From assembly GCF_019393635.1 (NCBI RefSeq), contig NC_057867.1, positions 67,459,492-67,523,491 on the forward strand: a stretch of 64,000 nt of DNA, in the 5' to 3' direction. The notes under the pieces were generated by a model that ran no database searches, had not been told where the DNA came from, and saw nothing but the letters and a program-made list of their open reading frames with translations. Both the position numbers and the translations under genes were made by a program. Shown here in pieces: positions 11,520-22,448 of the stretch. This DNA comes from Dromiciops gliroides (lineage: Eukaryota; Chordata; Mammalia; Microbiotheria; Microbiotheriidae). The number at the start of each line of letters is the position of its first letter. Position 1 is the stretch's first letter.

Positions 11520-11690
11520 TCTAAGGTCTATGCAATGGTATCCAGGGGTTTACTGGAGGTAGCTTGTGTTGTTACATTTTCAGTGTGAGCATTTATACCT
11601 TGGGAATAGGAAAATGCTACAAAAACAGGACTTGATCAAAGTGATGGGGAAAATGTTAATGCAGATTAAATTGCAAAGTGTGTCAGGTGT
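11520..11690 (-). repeat. Unnamed interspersed repeat, copy 1 (antisense)
   Basis: It shares an ordered set of phrases with four other places in this window: 'ccaggggtttactgga', 'acattttcagtgtgagcattta' and 'gatcaaagtgatggggaaaatg'. I do not recognise the family. Confidence 0.5.
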
Positions 11691-12204
11691 ATACCTTTTT
11701 GAAGGGAGGACCAGTTGTTGAACATTTGTTGGCGCATTACTGTTTGTACCCCAGTCTTCTGCATTTCCAGTTACATCAAAAGCCTTGAAAAATCACAGGT
11801 ATCATCAGAGATATGATAGAGAAGACACTGGGCTCTGCTCTGGGCTCAGGGGCCTTCAGGAGCTATAAAGCCCAGCCCCAGATCTCAAGAAGCTTGCTAT
11901 AGCTACTCTGATGGTGAAACAGTCCAAATGGATCACGAGTAACTGTAGCTGGACTGTCTAGTTTCTTATTCTTGAGGCTCTAAGGGTACAGAATTAGTGT
12001 AATTGGCTAAGAACCTCATTTAACTTTAGAGTAAAATATATTTCCATTAAAAAAACTTAAAATGCAAAAGCTTCAGGGGGGAAATGTTTATTATATTTTC
12101 AATATTAAAGGAATTGGAAAATTTCCCCATTTTGGTTTTGATTGCCTCCTTGGGGAATGCTAGCAACCCTGACCTCAAAGGGCAATTTATTATTAAATTC
12201 ATAA

Positions 12205-12370
12205 AATCAGAAAATTCTTAGGGCCTTGGAAGGGACATTGGAAACTATCTCGTCTGCCCTCCTTTTTTTCTTTTTTACAAATAAGGAAACTGAGGCTCTG
12301 AGAGGGAAAGTAGCTTGTGCAAGGTCATACACAGAGTCAACAAAAGACAAACTCAGGAGTACTTAACTGT
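12205..12370 (-). repeat. MIR-type SINE, antisense
   Basis: 'gggccttggaagggacattggaaac' leads to 'aaataaggaaactgaggctctgagagggaaagtagcttgtgcaaggtcat', the antisense MIR order. Confidence 0.7.
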
Positions 12371-12394
12371 CAGATCTAGTTTTCTTTGGAATAC

Positions 12395-13180
12395 AGTTCC
12401 ATTCACTAAGAATTTACTAAGTGCCTGCTATGGTCAGGGTACTGTGCTAACTACTGGGGATAAAAGAAACAAAAATAAAAACTAGTTTTTGCCCTCAAAA
12501 AGCTTATATTCTGGGGCAGCTGGGTGGCACAATGGATAAAGCACTGGCCCTGGAGTCAGGAGGACCTGAGTTCAAATCCGGCCTCAGACACTTGCCACCT
12601 ACTAGCTGTGTGACCCTGGGCAAGTCACTTACCCCTCATTGCCTCAGGAAAAAACCCCCAAAACAACTTACATTCTACTGGAGGATAGAGCATATGAACA
12701 GATACACAAATTCAAGGCAATTTGAGGAGTAAGAGAGAGAACACGAAAAACTAAGGGGAACCAGAGAAGTCTTCCCATGGAAGGTAGGATTCTAAGAAGC
12801 AGACTTGAAGATTACTCCAGACATGGGGGACAGCCTATGCAAAATTATGGAAGTAGGAGATGGAATTTTGAATGTGAGGAATGATGAGTTTGGGTAGAAT
12901 GGAAAGTTTTTGAATGGAAGGTAGGCTGGAGCAAAATAAAGATTTTAAATGACCAGTTGAGGAGTTTGCATTTTATCTGTGAGAAAATAGGGAGTCAGTG
13001 AAGATTCTTGAGCAAGGGATTAACAGTTAGACTTATGCTTTAGGAAGATTATTCTGGCAGCTTAGTTGGGCATGGGATTGGATAGCAACTGAAGGCTATT
13101 GCAATAGTTCAAGGTAAGCTGTAATAAGAGCCTGAACTAGGGTGATGGTCATCTAAGTAGAGAGCAGATGGGATCAAAGG
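12395..13180 (-). mobile_element. LINE-2 3' portion, antisense, split by a SINE
   Basis: It begins 'ttcactaagaatttactaagtgcctgctatgg' and ends near 'gcctgaactagggtgatggtcatc', which is the antisense L2 order from the 3' end inward. A SINE interrupts it at 12513-12660. Confidence 0.75.
12513..12660 (+). mobile_element. Marsupial tRNA-derived SINE
   Basis: It is near full length, from GGGGCAGCTGGGTGGCACAA to an A/C-rich tail. The flanks AGCTTATATTCT and AACTTACATTCT are a slightly diverged target-site duplication. Confidence 0.9.
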
Positions 13181-13189
13181 TAGGACCAT

Positions 13190-14030
13190 GGTAAAGACCA
13201 CTGAAAATGGACATCTTCATCAGCCATCAAGCATAGTGGTATTCAATGAGCACTCAGCACTCTCCAATTTATACTTACTAGAGGGCAATTGTCTAAATTA
13301 TAGAATACTGCAAAGTAAACCATTTTATTTGCTGCAAGTATATACAGTTTCAGGGAAGCCTGTTTTTGAGGAGGTGAATTCATTTAAATGAGTAGGTAAC
13401 AATGAACTGGAATTAGCAGAGAAAATGTTTGTAAGGCCTGTAACAAGCAGTGTGACTTTAGTTACCTTGGGACTCAATTTCCTTACCTGTAAAATGAAGT
13501 GTGGACAAGATGCTCTCTAAGTCAGCATTCTCTGTTTCATGCTGTAAAGTCCTTTCCATCTTCTCTTCCTCCTCAATTCTGCAACTTTGTTTCTGATATT
13601 ATGCTCAAACTCCAGAGAGATGCTTCTAAAGGGCTAGAAGGCTTCAAACATCATTGTGTTCACTTAAATTCAGTGTGTCAAAACATAAAATAAATGGGGC
13701 TTACATCAGTTAAGACACTTCTTAAAAATCCAATTTTTTGTTTTAATCAAAAATACTGCGACACTCAATCTCTAGGAGAAAATGGCAGGCCCAAATGATT
13801 TTCAGTCTGGACTGCTCCATTTGGGGAGCCATGATAACTTCATGATGTTAATATAAGGAGCACTTGAAGTCATTGAAAAAGGCCATCCATGAAGATACCA
13901 ACTCAAGAGGCTCTAGCAGATAAATACGTAATTCTGGCCTAGGGCCTGGTCAAGTTCAGTGGGGGTGCCGAGTGCTGTCATTGAACCCTTCGCTTATGGA
14001 GTGAGAAGGAATGAATGAGTATGGCTTTGG
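13190..14030. other. Intergenic, nothing recognised
   Basis: Only a short MIR-like piece near 13440-13510 ('gactcaatttccttacctgtaaaatgaag') is visible. Confidence 0.35.
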
Positions 14031-14034
14031 CCGT

Positions 14035-14170
14035 GGCTTTGTCCATTCATTCAACAAACGTTTATCATGCCCCTACAATAGTTGATGCACTGTTAGAAGT
14101 TAGGCACTGAAGAAGATAGAAGAAGCAGCAAGATATGGCCCCTGCCCTCAAGGAGCGTGCTAAGGTAGGA
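14035..14170 (-). mobile_element. LINE-2 3' end, antisense
   Basis: 'cattcattcaacaaacgtttatcatgcccc' with 'ggcccctgccctcaaggagcgtgct' is the antisense L2 3' end. Confidence 0.65.
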
Positions 14171-14204
14171 GAGAAGGAGAGCATATATGTAGCCAATCTG
14201 CTAC

Positions 14205-14350
14205 TCATAACCACCTCATGAGGTCAGTACCGCATGCATTATTATTCCCATTGTACAGGTAAGGAAACTGAGGCTCATAAAGGGAATGTGACTTAGCCAA
14301 GGTCATACAGCATGTTGCAGAGACAGGTGTTGAATTCAGGTCTCCTCTAA
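14205..14350 (-). repeat. MIR-type SINE, antisense
   Basis: 'cattattattcccattgtacaggtaaggaaactgaggctcataaagg' and 'cttagccaaggtcatacagc' mark it. Confidence 0.75.
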
Positions 14351-14439
14351 GTCCCTGCTCTTTCTTGATACCTGAAAGGTGATCCAGGCCAGCCTGCTGT
14401 TCAGCTTTCAGGTGCTAACCTTAGCTAGTTGGGAATTCA

Positions 14440-14635
14440 AGGGTCACAGGTATGAATCCAGGCTCTGTCATGAAATCATTGTGTGACTTTAGGCAAATCA
14501 CTTCCATCGCCCTGTGCCTCAGTGCAATATGCTTGTGGGGAAGCCAATGACTATATCCCCTCTGCTTCAGAACCTGGTTTTTGTGTATTTTGAAAAGCTG
14601 AAATTACTATATAAATATTAGTTATTATTAATACC
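14440..14635 (+). repeat. MIR-type SINE
   Basis: 'gaatccaggctctgtcatgaaatc' and 'tgtgtgactttaggcaaatcacttccatcgccctgtgcctcag' are followed by the 'tatataaatattagttattatta' 3' end. Confidence 0.7.
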
Positions 14636-14849
14636 AAACTCCAGTGGTGAGTTTCCATCTCAATGGCAGAAGCCCTAAACTTGAAGTCTTCTGCTTAGAC
14701 ATATTTTCTGTGACCAGAAGGGATGATAACCAACCTGGGAAGCAGGGCACTGTTAGGATCCGCAAGATCCTGCTGCCTAACTTGGCTGTACTCTAGTGGA
14801 AAGAGACCCAAACTTGGAGTCAGGACCTGGGTGTCCATTCTGACTCTGC

Positions 14850-15010
14850 CACTAATAGACTCTTTTAATGTTAGAGCTGGAAGAGTTTTTAGCAACGAAA
14901 CAGCCAGCTTCCTTATTTTAGGGAGGAAAGCAGGGTCCAAGGTCATACTGCAAATAAGCAGCAGAGCCAAGACTTGATCTTGTCTCCTGAATCCAAGTCC
15001 AGTGCTCTTT
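14850..15010 (-). repeat. MIR-type SINE, antisense, degenerate
   Basis: 'aatgttagagctggaagagtttttagc' and 'caaggtcatactgcaaataagcagcagagcc' follow the antisense MIR order. Confidence 0.6.
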
Positions 15011-15029
15011 TCATGGTGCCCAGAGCTGT

Positions 15030-15150
15030 GCTGGAGCAAGTTCAAACTGGCTCATCAGTGGGAACTGATGGTGAAATCTTCAGGGCGAGCACTTACATCT
15101 AGAAAATCGTCACACTACAAATCAGGGCTTGGTTTATTGTTTCGTTGATC
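15030..15150 (-). repeat. Unnamed interspersed repeat, copy 2 (antisense)
   Basis: 'gctgtgctggagcaagttcaaactgg', 'agggcgagcacttaca' and 'caaatcagggcttggtttattgttt' follow the same order as the copy at 50510-50660. Confidence 0.5.
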
Positions 15151-15429
15151 TCCATCTCTGTGTCTCTGCCGGTCTCTCCCTCTCTCAGTTCTTTATCATA
15201 CATTTCTTTGACGACATCCTTTATACCAATTCTTTGGCATTATTTCTTTCCCGGGATGTGTGTTGCAGCTTGTTCATGCCCACGTGACTTACCATGGGCT
15301 TTGGGGTGATCAACTTTAATTCTTTATAGGCTATAATATTTCATGACTTGTAGCCATATATACTTACTGGAAGAATACCTCTATTAAAAGATGTTCTTTT
15401 TTCAGGGAGAAGTTTGGGGTCTTTAAAAA

Positions 15430-16062
15430 CACTTATTATGAGCAAATTGGCAAAGGTGAGATAAGGTGGAAATAGGCATTGATGAAGGAGTTGAGCAAAA
15501 ATAGGCACACTAAAGCACTATTGGTAGGGCTGTGAATTGGCTCAACCATTCTGGAAAGCAAATTGGAATTATTTGAAGAAAGTGACGAAAATATCTACAC
15601 TTTGACCTAGAGATTGTGCTGCCTGGCATATCCCTCAAATGATAACAAGAAAGTCCTCATACACATTACAATATTTGGATCAGCAAAGAACTGGAAACAA
15701 AGTAGAAGCCCATTGATCAGGAAATTGCTAAACAAACTTAGTACATGAATGCAATGGAATATGACTGCAGTGTAAGAAAAGATGAATATGATGAATACAG
15801 AGAAGCATGGGAGACTTACATGAAATGATACAAAATAGAACCAAGAAAACACTATTTACAATTATTGCAACAATGTAAAGGGAAAGAAAAACAATAAAAT
15901 AATCTAAACTGCAAATTATAATGACCCAGCTTTGCCTCAAAGAAGAAGGCTTCTTTATTACAACAGATGATTCTCTGGGAGAAGGAGGGGGAGGAATATA
16001 TTGGGAAATGTAGGTGATGTAAAAATAAAAGATAGGAATAAAATGTATTTACTTCTTTAAAA
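15430..16062 (+). mobile_element. LINE-1 3' end (ORF2 C-terminus and 3' UTR)
   Basis: 'gatcagcaaagaactggaaacaaagtagaagcccattgatcag' and 'tacatgaatgcaatggaatatgactgc' are the equivalent of the well-known L1 ORF2-end block in placental mammals. It ends with a G-rich stretch and an A-rich tail near 16020-16060. Confidence 0.7.
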
Positions 16063-16064
16063 AG

Positions 16065-17080
16065 CACTACATAATTTCCCAAAGGCAATCCAGAGGAATC
16101 TACTCCTTCTGTTCAATTCCGAGGCCAGTGTATTGTCCATTTTCAGTGTGTGTCCCAGATATGTGCCCTGATGAAGACTTCCATGGTTATTCAGTCAAGA
16201 ACATATAGAAATAGAAGTGTTAATCTTCTGGCTCCATATGCTCCCCACCTATTACCTGGGTCCAAATCAATAGCAAGAATAAAGAGCTTCTGGCTATATC
16301 TGAACCAGGTTTCTGGGGGAATGTTTGGCACCTGGGGTAAAGTCAATACTATTGCCAGAAAGAAAACTTGATTTTGATTTGGAGGGGAGAGTAAATACAT
16401 GTGAGGTGCTCATTTGAGGGTGCAAAGTCAGTCTGATAGGAGCAAAACTCAATTGACTTTTTTCATACAGATATGAAATGATACCCTTGCTCTTCCCCAG
16501 GTGATCTTGAATGCCCCTTTTCAGTGTCAGAGGCATTTTTCAGATGTCCAGACCTGAACAACTGGATGAGAGTTTGCTGATTATTTAGGGGCTTATTTTA
16601 GTAGAGGATCAGCTTTGGGCCCTTCTAGCTGGGAAAACTTCCTCCTTGCTCTTTGGCCTTGGATTCACAGCCTAGTGTAGTTCTGTCTACTGCTGAGGGT
16701 GGAGGAGACAGCACATACTCTTAGGAGCAATGTGGACATGGGCACAGTTTTGCAACTTCAGCTGGGCAGGGGAGAAGAATGGTAAGCCTGTGAAGAGCAT
16801 GAATATGAATTTTGGATTAAGCAGATACTGAATCTTGGTGCACTAGACTTATTGACTCAAGAGGTAAATATTGACCGTTGGGCAGCAACAGAATTCCCAC
16901 TTCAAGAATTCCCTTTGGATGCAAAACAAAGGTCAACACTCAGCAGAAAGCACTATAGGAGCTGTGAGAGTTGGCCTGTGTGAGGAAGACATAAATATAG
17001 TGAAGATTTCTTTGGCCATCACTATTTCCCTAGGACTAGATCATGTTAGAGCTTGAACAGATGTTAGTACTCAACTAGGC
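16065..17080. other. Unique intergenic sequence, nothing recognised
   Basis: I see no coding or repeat signature. Confidence 0.4.
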
Positions 17081-17084
17081 TCTC

Positions 17085-17265
17085 ATGTTGTGGAAAGAGG
17101 ATCAGAGCTGGTGATCAGGGACCTGGGTTGGATTCCTTACTACCCCATATGACCTTGGATAAGTCCCTTTCTCCTCTCTGGGCCTCAGTTTGCTTCTCTT
17201 TAAAGTGAGGGAGTTGGCCTAGGTGGTCTTTATGGTCCCTTTCAGATCTCTATTTTTTTGTCTCT
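17085..17265 (+). repeat. MIR-type SINE
   Basis: 'gtggaaagaggatcagagctgg', 'atgaccttggataagtccctttctcc' and 'gagggagttggcctaggtggtctttatggtccctttcagatct' give the full MIR order. Confidence 0.75.
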
Positions 17266-17267
17266 AA

Positions 17268-17905
17268 CACCTTTTTTAATTTAATTTAATTTTTTCTTAA
17301 TTATGTGTAAAAAATTTTAAAACCTTTTAAAGAAACTGAGTTCCAAATTCTTTCCCTTTTCTCTCTCCTACTTGAGAATGCAAGCAGTTTGATATAGATT
17401 GTGCATGTGCAGTCATGCAAAACATTTCCATATTAGTCATGTTGCAAAAGAAAATACAGAACAAAAAAAAGTAAAGAAAAATTTAAAAGTATGCTTCAAT
17501 CTGCATTCAGACTCCATCAGTTCTTTCTCTGGAGATGGACAGCATTTTTCATAAGTCCTTTGGAATTGTCTTAGATCATTGTATTGCTGAGAATAGCTAA
17601 GTCATTCACAGTTGATCATCATATAATATTGCTGTTACTGTGTATAATGTTCTTCTGGTTCTGCTAAATTAACTCTGCATCAGTTCATGTAAGTCTTCCC
17701 AGGTTTTTCTGAAAGCATCCTGCTTGTCCTTTTTTATAGCCCAATAGTCTTGCATCACAACATCCAACATTTGTCTTTTTCTTTTTCTTCATATTAGCCA
17801 ATTTAATAGGTGTGAGGTGGTACCTTACAGTTGTTTTAGTTTGCATTTCTTTAATCAATAATGATTTCAAACATTTTTTTCATATGACTATAGATCAGCT
17901 CTATA
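17268..17905 (-). mobile_element. LINE-1 3' end, minus strand
   Basis: Antisense L1 3' UTR ('catattagtcatgttgcaaaagaaaa', 'gcttcaatctgcattcagactccatcag', 'ggagatggacagcatttttcataagtcctttgg') is followed by antisense ORF2 sequence ('ttaataggtgtgaggtggtacc ... tttgcatttctttaat'). Confidence 0.75.
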
Positions 17906-18121
17906 TTTCTTGATGTGATACAACTCCCTATTTTACAGGGAAGACAACTGAGGCCTAAAGATGAAAAGGTTGTTTTGTTGTTGGTGGGTTTTTATTTTTT
18001 TTCCCAAGGCCACAAAGCTTATACCTTACTGATTTTTGCTTTGAGTTCCCAGAGGAAGCCTGTAGGGGCATGTTGCCTGGGGCACGGTCTTTCATTTTCA
18101 TAGCGGAGATGTTCATACACA

Positions 18122-18164
<43 letters not shown>
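18122..18164. repeat. (CA)n microsatellite
   Basis: About 20 CA units. Confidence 0.95.
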
Positions 18165-18165
<1 letters not shown>

Positions 18166-18424
18166 TGCTTTTTGGCAAGGTGATGACCAATTTACATTGC
18201 TGTCAGTTTCCTCTTTATTCCTGTGCTGTAGCCAACAAGAGCTGATGACTCAGTGGCACTGCAATAGTACTTTTAAGATATCTTAAGTGAGATTAAAAAA
18301 ATGACTTGAGCCCATTGGATAGAAGCCCATGACCACAGAGCATACAGTACAGAAAGACCAAGAAAGAGTCCATGCCTGGAGAAAAAAGTAACTAGAATGA
18401 GGTAGGGAGATAAGGTTTGTTAGT

Positions 18425-18575
18425 TGAAAGAGGGTTTTAGATTTGGAACCAGAGGACCTGAGTTTAATTTGCAGATGACTACTGATTAGGTGTGACCTTG
18501 CTCAAGTCTACCCTCAAAGTTTTAGTTCCCTCCTCTGTAAAGGTCTCTTGGTGATCTCTAAAGTTGGACTTTAAC
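18425..18575 (+). repeat. MIR-type SINE
   Basis: 'tttggaaccagaggacctgagtttaattt', 'gtgtgaccttgctcaag' and 'ttagttccctcctctgtaaagg' mark it. Confidence 0.65.
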
Positions 18576-18944
18576 AAAACCACAGATGGTTAGACAGATC
18601 CAGATCCTCACTGTTCCCTTCTCAAGCCATGCTCATTCTTCCTTTCTACTAACTTAGGTGCTACCTTCCCCCTAAAATCTGTCAGTACTCCTAGCCACAC
18701 TGATCTTGCTTGATCCATAAAGATATACTTCCATCATACTTAATATCTGTTTTACTTGCTGACTTGCAAACACACAGTTCCTGAACTCTATGTTCCTGGA
18801 CTGTTTCATATACATGTGTCTTGTTTCCTTAAAAAAGGTGTACTAAGAATGATAAGGAAGATCTGTGATTTCATCAGTATGGGGAACTATCCATGTGAAT
18901 TGTAACCCCCTCCACTGGAGATACAACCAGGCCATAAGGTAGCA

Positions 18945-19105
18945 TCTAAGTCTTAGGGAGTTTTTGGAGGCATACAGATATTAAGTGACTTGACTACAGT
19001 CACAACAATTTAGTAAAGGTTGGAGGCAGAATATGGACCCAGGTCCTCTTTAACACAAGTCCAATGTTCTATCCACTATTCTATACTTGCCTCTGAGGTT
19101 GTAAT
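18945..19105 (-). repeat. MIR-type SINE, antisense, degenerate
   Basis: 'cagatattaagtgacttgactacagtcacaacaatttagtaaaggttggaggcagaatatggacccagg' follows the antisense order. Confidence 0.55.
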
Positions 19106-19119
19106 AATTGCTTACATTT

Positions 19120-19250
19120 CTTTTTTGTTGTTTTGTTTTATGGTGAGGAAATTGGGGTTAAGTGACTTGCCCAGCTTGTACGTGTCAAGTGTCTGAGGCC
19201 GGATTTGAACTCAGGTCCTCCTGACTCCAGGGCCAATGCTCTATCCATAT
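19120..19250 (-). mobile_element. Marsupial tRNA-derived SINE, minus strand
   Basis: The antisense body is present with a short internal deletion after 'gacttgcccag' and lacks the head beyond 'gctctatcca'. The direct repeat ATTGCTTACATTTCT lies on both sides (about 19108 and 19248). Confidence 0.85.
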
Positions 19251-19299
19251 TGCTTACATTTCTAGAGAGTTTTTATGGTTACAAAGCACCTGACCATCT

Positions 19300-19700
19300 T
19301 ATGCCCCTACTTCACTGGTGAAGAAAGAAAGGCTCAAGTAATGTGACCTGTATGAGGTCACACAGACAATAAATGACAGAGCTGGAATGCAAACCCAAAT
19401 CTGACTGCCAGTCCTGTCTGTATGCTTTCCCCCACCACAATGCTGCCTTCTTCCCCCTAGGTTCAGTAAGAGCCTTGAAACCAGTCACATTGGTAGTACA
19501 AAGAATTTTGATCCAGAAAGGACCTCAGAGGTCATCAAATCTAATACCCTCCCTTTACAGAGGAGGAAATCGAGGCCCCGAGAGGGAAAGTGATTTGCCT
19601 AGGTTTACACAGGGAGTAAGTAGCAGAGCATGGATTCAAACCCATCCCCTGGATCCAAATCCACTGGACCATTACTCTGTGCTTTCTGCTGGAATGCCAA
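19300..19700 (-). repeat. Two adjacent antisense MIR-type SINEs
   Basis: One copy covers about 19300-19470 ('gaggtcacacagacaataaatgacagagctgg'), the other about 19500-19690 ('aaggacctcagaggtcatcaaatctaataccctccctttacagaggagg'). Confidence 0.7.
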
Positions 19701-19704
19701 GACT

Positions 19705-20595
19705 GTTTTATTCACCTTGGGGTACAGTGTAGCACACAGAATAGAACTAGAGACATACATAGTAAGCACCAAGGAAAGACCTAGAAAAGGTAGAGCAAGA
19801 GGTAGACAAGACACAGTCTCTGTTAGAGACAGAAATGGAAAGGGGAAGACAGAGAGAGCAGAGACCAAAGGACAAAATGTTTTACAGTGTCTTCTATCAT
19901 CAGTCAAGAGGTGTAGAGTTAGTGTCAGCCTCACTAAAAATGACTTCTGGAGAGCTGAGGAAAAGGGCCGAATAAACCAAGTGAAACATGTCCTCTTCGG
20001 GAGGCAGCTAATTGGTAAAATTGGACTTGAGAAGCAGACAGAGGATCCCCTAATTCTCCAGGGGCAGGGCTCTAACCCAGAGAAGGAAAGAAAGCATCCT
20101 AGCCCTGGCTGGAATTTTTCATTCCAGAGAAGTGGAAGGGGGAGGGGTGCTCGAGGTTGGTGGAGGGACAGGCTAGAAATGAAGTTGCAGATGGCTGGGT
20201 AAAGTTCTATAACAGTGTTCAACTGAGAGGGAGGGGGAGAATGCAGAAAGGAGGGGGAAGGAGGAAAGGAGCGAGGGAGGGAAGGAGGGAGGAAAGGAGG
20301 TGGGTGGATAACATTAGAAGCTTGGGAGACCCAGTCAGCAACCTATAGCAGCAGAAAATACTGGAGGGGAGGAAGTATATAGCTGGAGATCATTCCATTA
20401 TAAACAGGTTTCATCTGTACCCTTTGCTTTGGTCACTAGCAAGCCCCTGAGCCTTTCAGGCTAATTAGACTTCCTCTCAGCCAACTGCTTAAGAGGAGGG
20501 GTGGCCCTCGGCTGGTTTCTGAAGAGGAACTTTCCTGGGGAAGGTGTGCATGTGATCGGTGGCATTTCCCCACTTTAAGACAGTAAGTAGCCATT
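19705..20595. other. Unique sequence upstream of the promoter region
   Basis: Long open frames lie opposite each other on the two strands (about 19605-20222), but neither shows a domain or known homology. I treat them as chance. Confidence 0.4.
20220..20305. repeat. Purine-rich GA tract
   Basis: Imperfect GGA/GGGA repeats sit about 850 bases upstream of the promoter region. Confidence 0.7.
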
Positions 20596-20599
20596 AGAA

Positions 20600-20855
20600 C
20601 TTCTTTCTTGTTTTGGTGCCTTTTTCTCTTTATTCTTTTTTCCCCTGGTCTTTTCTTTCATTGGTGGCCCACTCCCTCCCCCCCCCACACACACTTAGTC
20701 TTTCTGCGTTTTTTTTTCCCTGATTGTTTTCCTCCCTGTGGCCTTTCCCTGTCTTTTTCTGTGTTCTTTCTCCTTTTTTGTGCTTTCTATTCTTTCTTTC
20801 ATTCTTTCTTCTCCCTCCCTCTTTCTTTTTTTCTTTCTCCTCCCTCTTTCTTCCC
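20600..20855. repeat. Pyrimidine-rich low-complexity tract
   Basis: This is a C/T-biased stretch on the + strand with many TTTCT and CTCC runs. The apparent reading frames in it are products of composition. Confidence 0.75.
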
Positions 20856-20956
20856 GAAGAGATGGGCTAAGTACCCTACTCCAGCCTCTCTGCTTTGAAT
20901 CCTTTTGGTCCCCTACTCCTCATTAGGCTGCTCCGGATGAGGCAATCCCATTGCAC

Positions 20957-20959
<3 letters not shown>

Positions 20960-21020
<61 letters not shown>
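20960..21020. repeat. (CA)n microsatellite upstream of the promoter
   Basis: About 30 uninterrupted CA units lie roughly 140 bases before the first CCAAT box. Confidence 0.97.
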
Positions 21021-21129
21021 GCTCTCTCTGCCCATTAATTGGCCAGGAAAGAAGCTTTAGCTATTGTCAAGTGGCACTTAAGCTGCCAATTCCGGACTGT
21101 GCAAACGGCCTTTCCTGGGCAATGAGCTG

Positions 21130-21560
21130 GGAGGCCAGCTCCATGCGTGCGCGCAGTGATTGGTGACTCCAGAGCCGAGCAGAGCGCGGCTGCAGCCCGG
21201 GGGATTGGGCGGGCTCTGGGCTCCCAACTAGACCTCCTGAGCCAATGGAAAGCATTTCCTATTGAGACCCTCAAGTGCTCCCTTGCCCCTCGGCTTTTTC
21301 CCCAGACATTGGGCCCTTTCTTGTGTCCTGTTTGCTGAAGGCATGCCGGCTCTAGCATTCCCGAGACTCCGTGCCTAAACAAAGGCTAGGCGAGCAATGT
21401 CCCCCCGCCCCCGCCCCCGCTGCCTGCCGCCAGCTCAGAGGAGGATGAGCGCTAGGCAGTGAGAAGCTGGGACAGACCCAGCTGGGGCTGCGTTCGTTCG
21501 TTGGTCGGTCCGTCCGTCCGTCCGTCCGTCCGTCCGTCCGTTCGCTCGCTGTGCGCCGCC
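21130..21560 (+). promoter_or_regulatory. CpG-rich promoter-like region, likely LPAR4 promoter
   Basis: This is the most GC- and CpG-rich stretch in the first 49 kb. It holds inverted CCAAT boxes (ATTGG) at 21159-21163 and 21204-21208, a GC box (GGGCGGG) at 21207-21213, and a forward CCAAT box at 21242-21246. The roughly 40-base spacing suits NF-Y-type promoters. I see no clear TATA box. It is upstream of LPAR4 on the same strand and is followed by a strong splice donor, so I assign it to that gene. The link is inferred, and a long non-coding RNA promoter is the alternative. Confidence 0.55.
21491..21550. repeat. (GTCC)n / (CGTT)n tetranucleotide array
   Basis: A CpG-containing tetranucleotide array (CGTT units, then GTCC units, then TTCGCTCG) lies inside the likely first exon or proximal promoter. 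Being CpG-rich and repetitive, its length may vary between individuals. Confidence 0.9.
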
Positions 21561-21567
21561 AGAGGAC

Positions 21568-21633
21568 ATGGAGAAAGGCATGCACTTTGAAAGAGCCTCC
21601 CGTTGTAACTGGGCACTAGGTCTTGCTAGCTAA
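21568..21633 (+). promoter_or_regulatory. Upstream ORF 1 in candidate exon 1 (21 codons)
   Basis: An ATG at 21568, in the context GGACATGG, opens 21 codons ending in TAA. It lies wholly inside the candidate first exon. If that exon is transcribed, this is the first ATG downstream of the CCAAT boxes and GTCC array. Confidence 0.35.
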
Positions 21634-21645
21634 CTGTCTGCAGCC

Positions 21646-21683
21646 ATGACCGTACTTTCTCATCTAGCACACACTTACTTGGG
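21646..21683 (+). promoter_or_regulatory. Upstream ORF 2 start, open to the splice donor
   Basis: ATG at 21646 has a strong context (GCC before it, A at +4) and stays open to the GTAAGT donor, leaving two bases of a split codon. Joined directly to 35249 it enters the frame of the ATG at 35265 and ends at 35381, overlapping the receptor start. Joined through the 22382-22448 segment it stays open across all 67 bases and ends at TGA 35255-35257, before the receptor start. Confidence 0.35.
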
Positions 21684-22381
21684 GTAAGTCTGTTGTTTGG
21701 GAGTGGGGTCGTGGGGGTGGGGCCGGGGGTGCTCTTCAGTGGGCACCCCTCTGCCTCTCAGAGCACTGAGGACCAGAAGGCTCCACTGAAACTTTGGCCT
21801 GAACAAACGATCGCTTTCAATTGTTCCTGCTGGGATGGGATGAAAGACCATAGGGTTCTCAGGACTTCGCTTAAAGTGAACACAAATGTCCCAGGAAGCC
21901 CATAGTTGCCTGGGGATGAATACAGTATGTATGTACCTTGCCAGGAGGATTAAAGGCATCGCCGTGTCTAGCACTTTAAAAACTCCTGTTGCTCTGGGTT
22001 ACGGTTCTCCTTTATTCTCTTCAAGCTCAGAGGCTGACTATTGGGAAGAGGTTTCTTTTAGGGTTAATGTACACAACATTTCTAGACCAGCAAGCGGGAT
22101 CGATTGATGGGAATGGGACAGCCAGCAAACTGAATTATTCATCAATGCGGTCCTCTGTGTCAGATGCAAACCTGGATCTTGGGTAAATTGGAGGGGCTGT
22201 TTGGAACGAAATGAATAGATGCGGGATACAAGGACAGAGCCAGAGCCAGGGTAATGGTGAGATGGGGGCAGGTAGGAAGAGAATACTTTCTGAATAATTC
22301 ACTCCTTGTGCTTTTACTTCTAACATTCTTCGTGGCAAAGCTCTTTCTGAATTGGTTTGCATTCCCCATTCTCTGTTGCAG

Positions 22382-22448
22382 GGTGTTTGGCCATTTAATT
22401 CAGCAAGATTTCAGTGGGGAAAATGACCAAACAAATCCCTACGGAAAG
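22382..22448 (+). other. Candidate 67-bp cassette exon in the LPAR4 5' region
   Basis: A pyrimidine-rich tract ending in TTGCAG (AG at 22380-22381) is followed by 67 bases and an AAG/GTAGAG donor (GT at 22449-22450). The segment is not repeat-derived as far as I can see. The frame opened at 21646 is open throughout it. Both splice sites are plausible but neither is proof of use. Confidence 0.3.

Larger units (their letters stand above)
21400..21683 (+). other. Candidate non-coding first exon of LPAR4
   Basis: The CpG-rich block ends in a near-consensus donor, GGG/GTAAGT, with the GT at 21684-21685. The start is only a guess because no initiator element is clear. The segment would include the GTCC tetranucleotide array and two upstream ATGs (21568 and 21646). 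Joining this donor to the acceptor at 35248 would make an intron of about 13.6 kb. Confidence 0.4.

Noticed and set aside
19605..20222. Long overlapping open frames on both strands (205 and 190 codons)
   Set aside because: No domain, no homology I recognise, no splice or Kozak support, and the left part overlaps an antisense MIR. Opposed open frames of this size occur by chance in GC-richer DNA.
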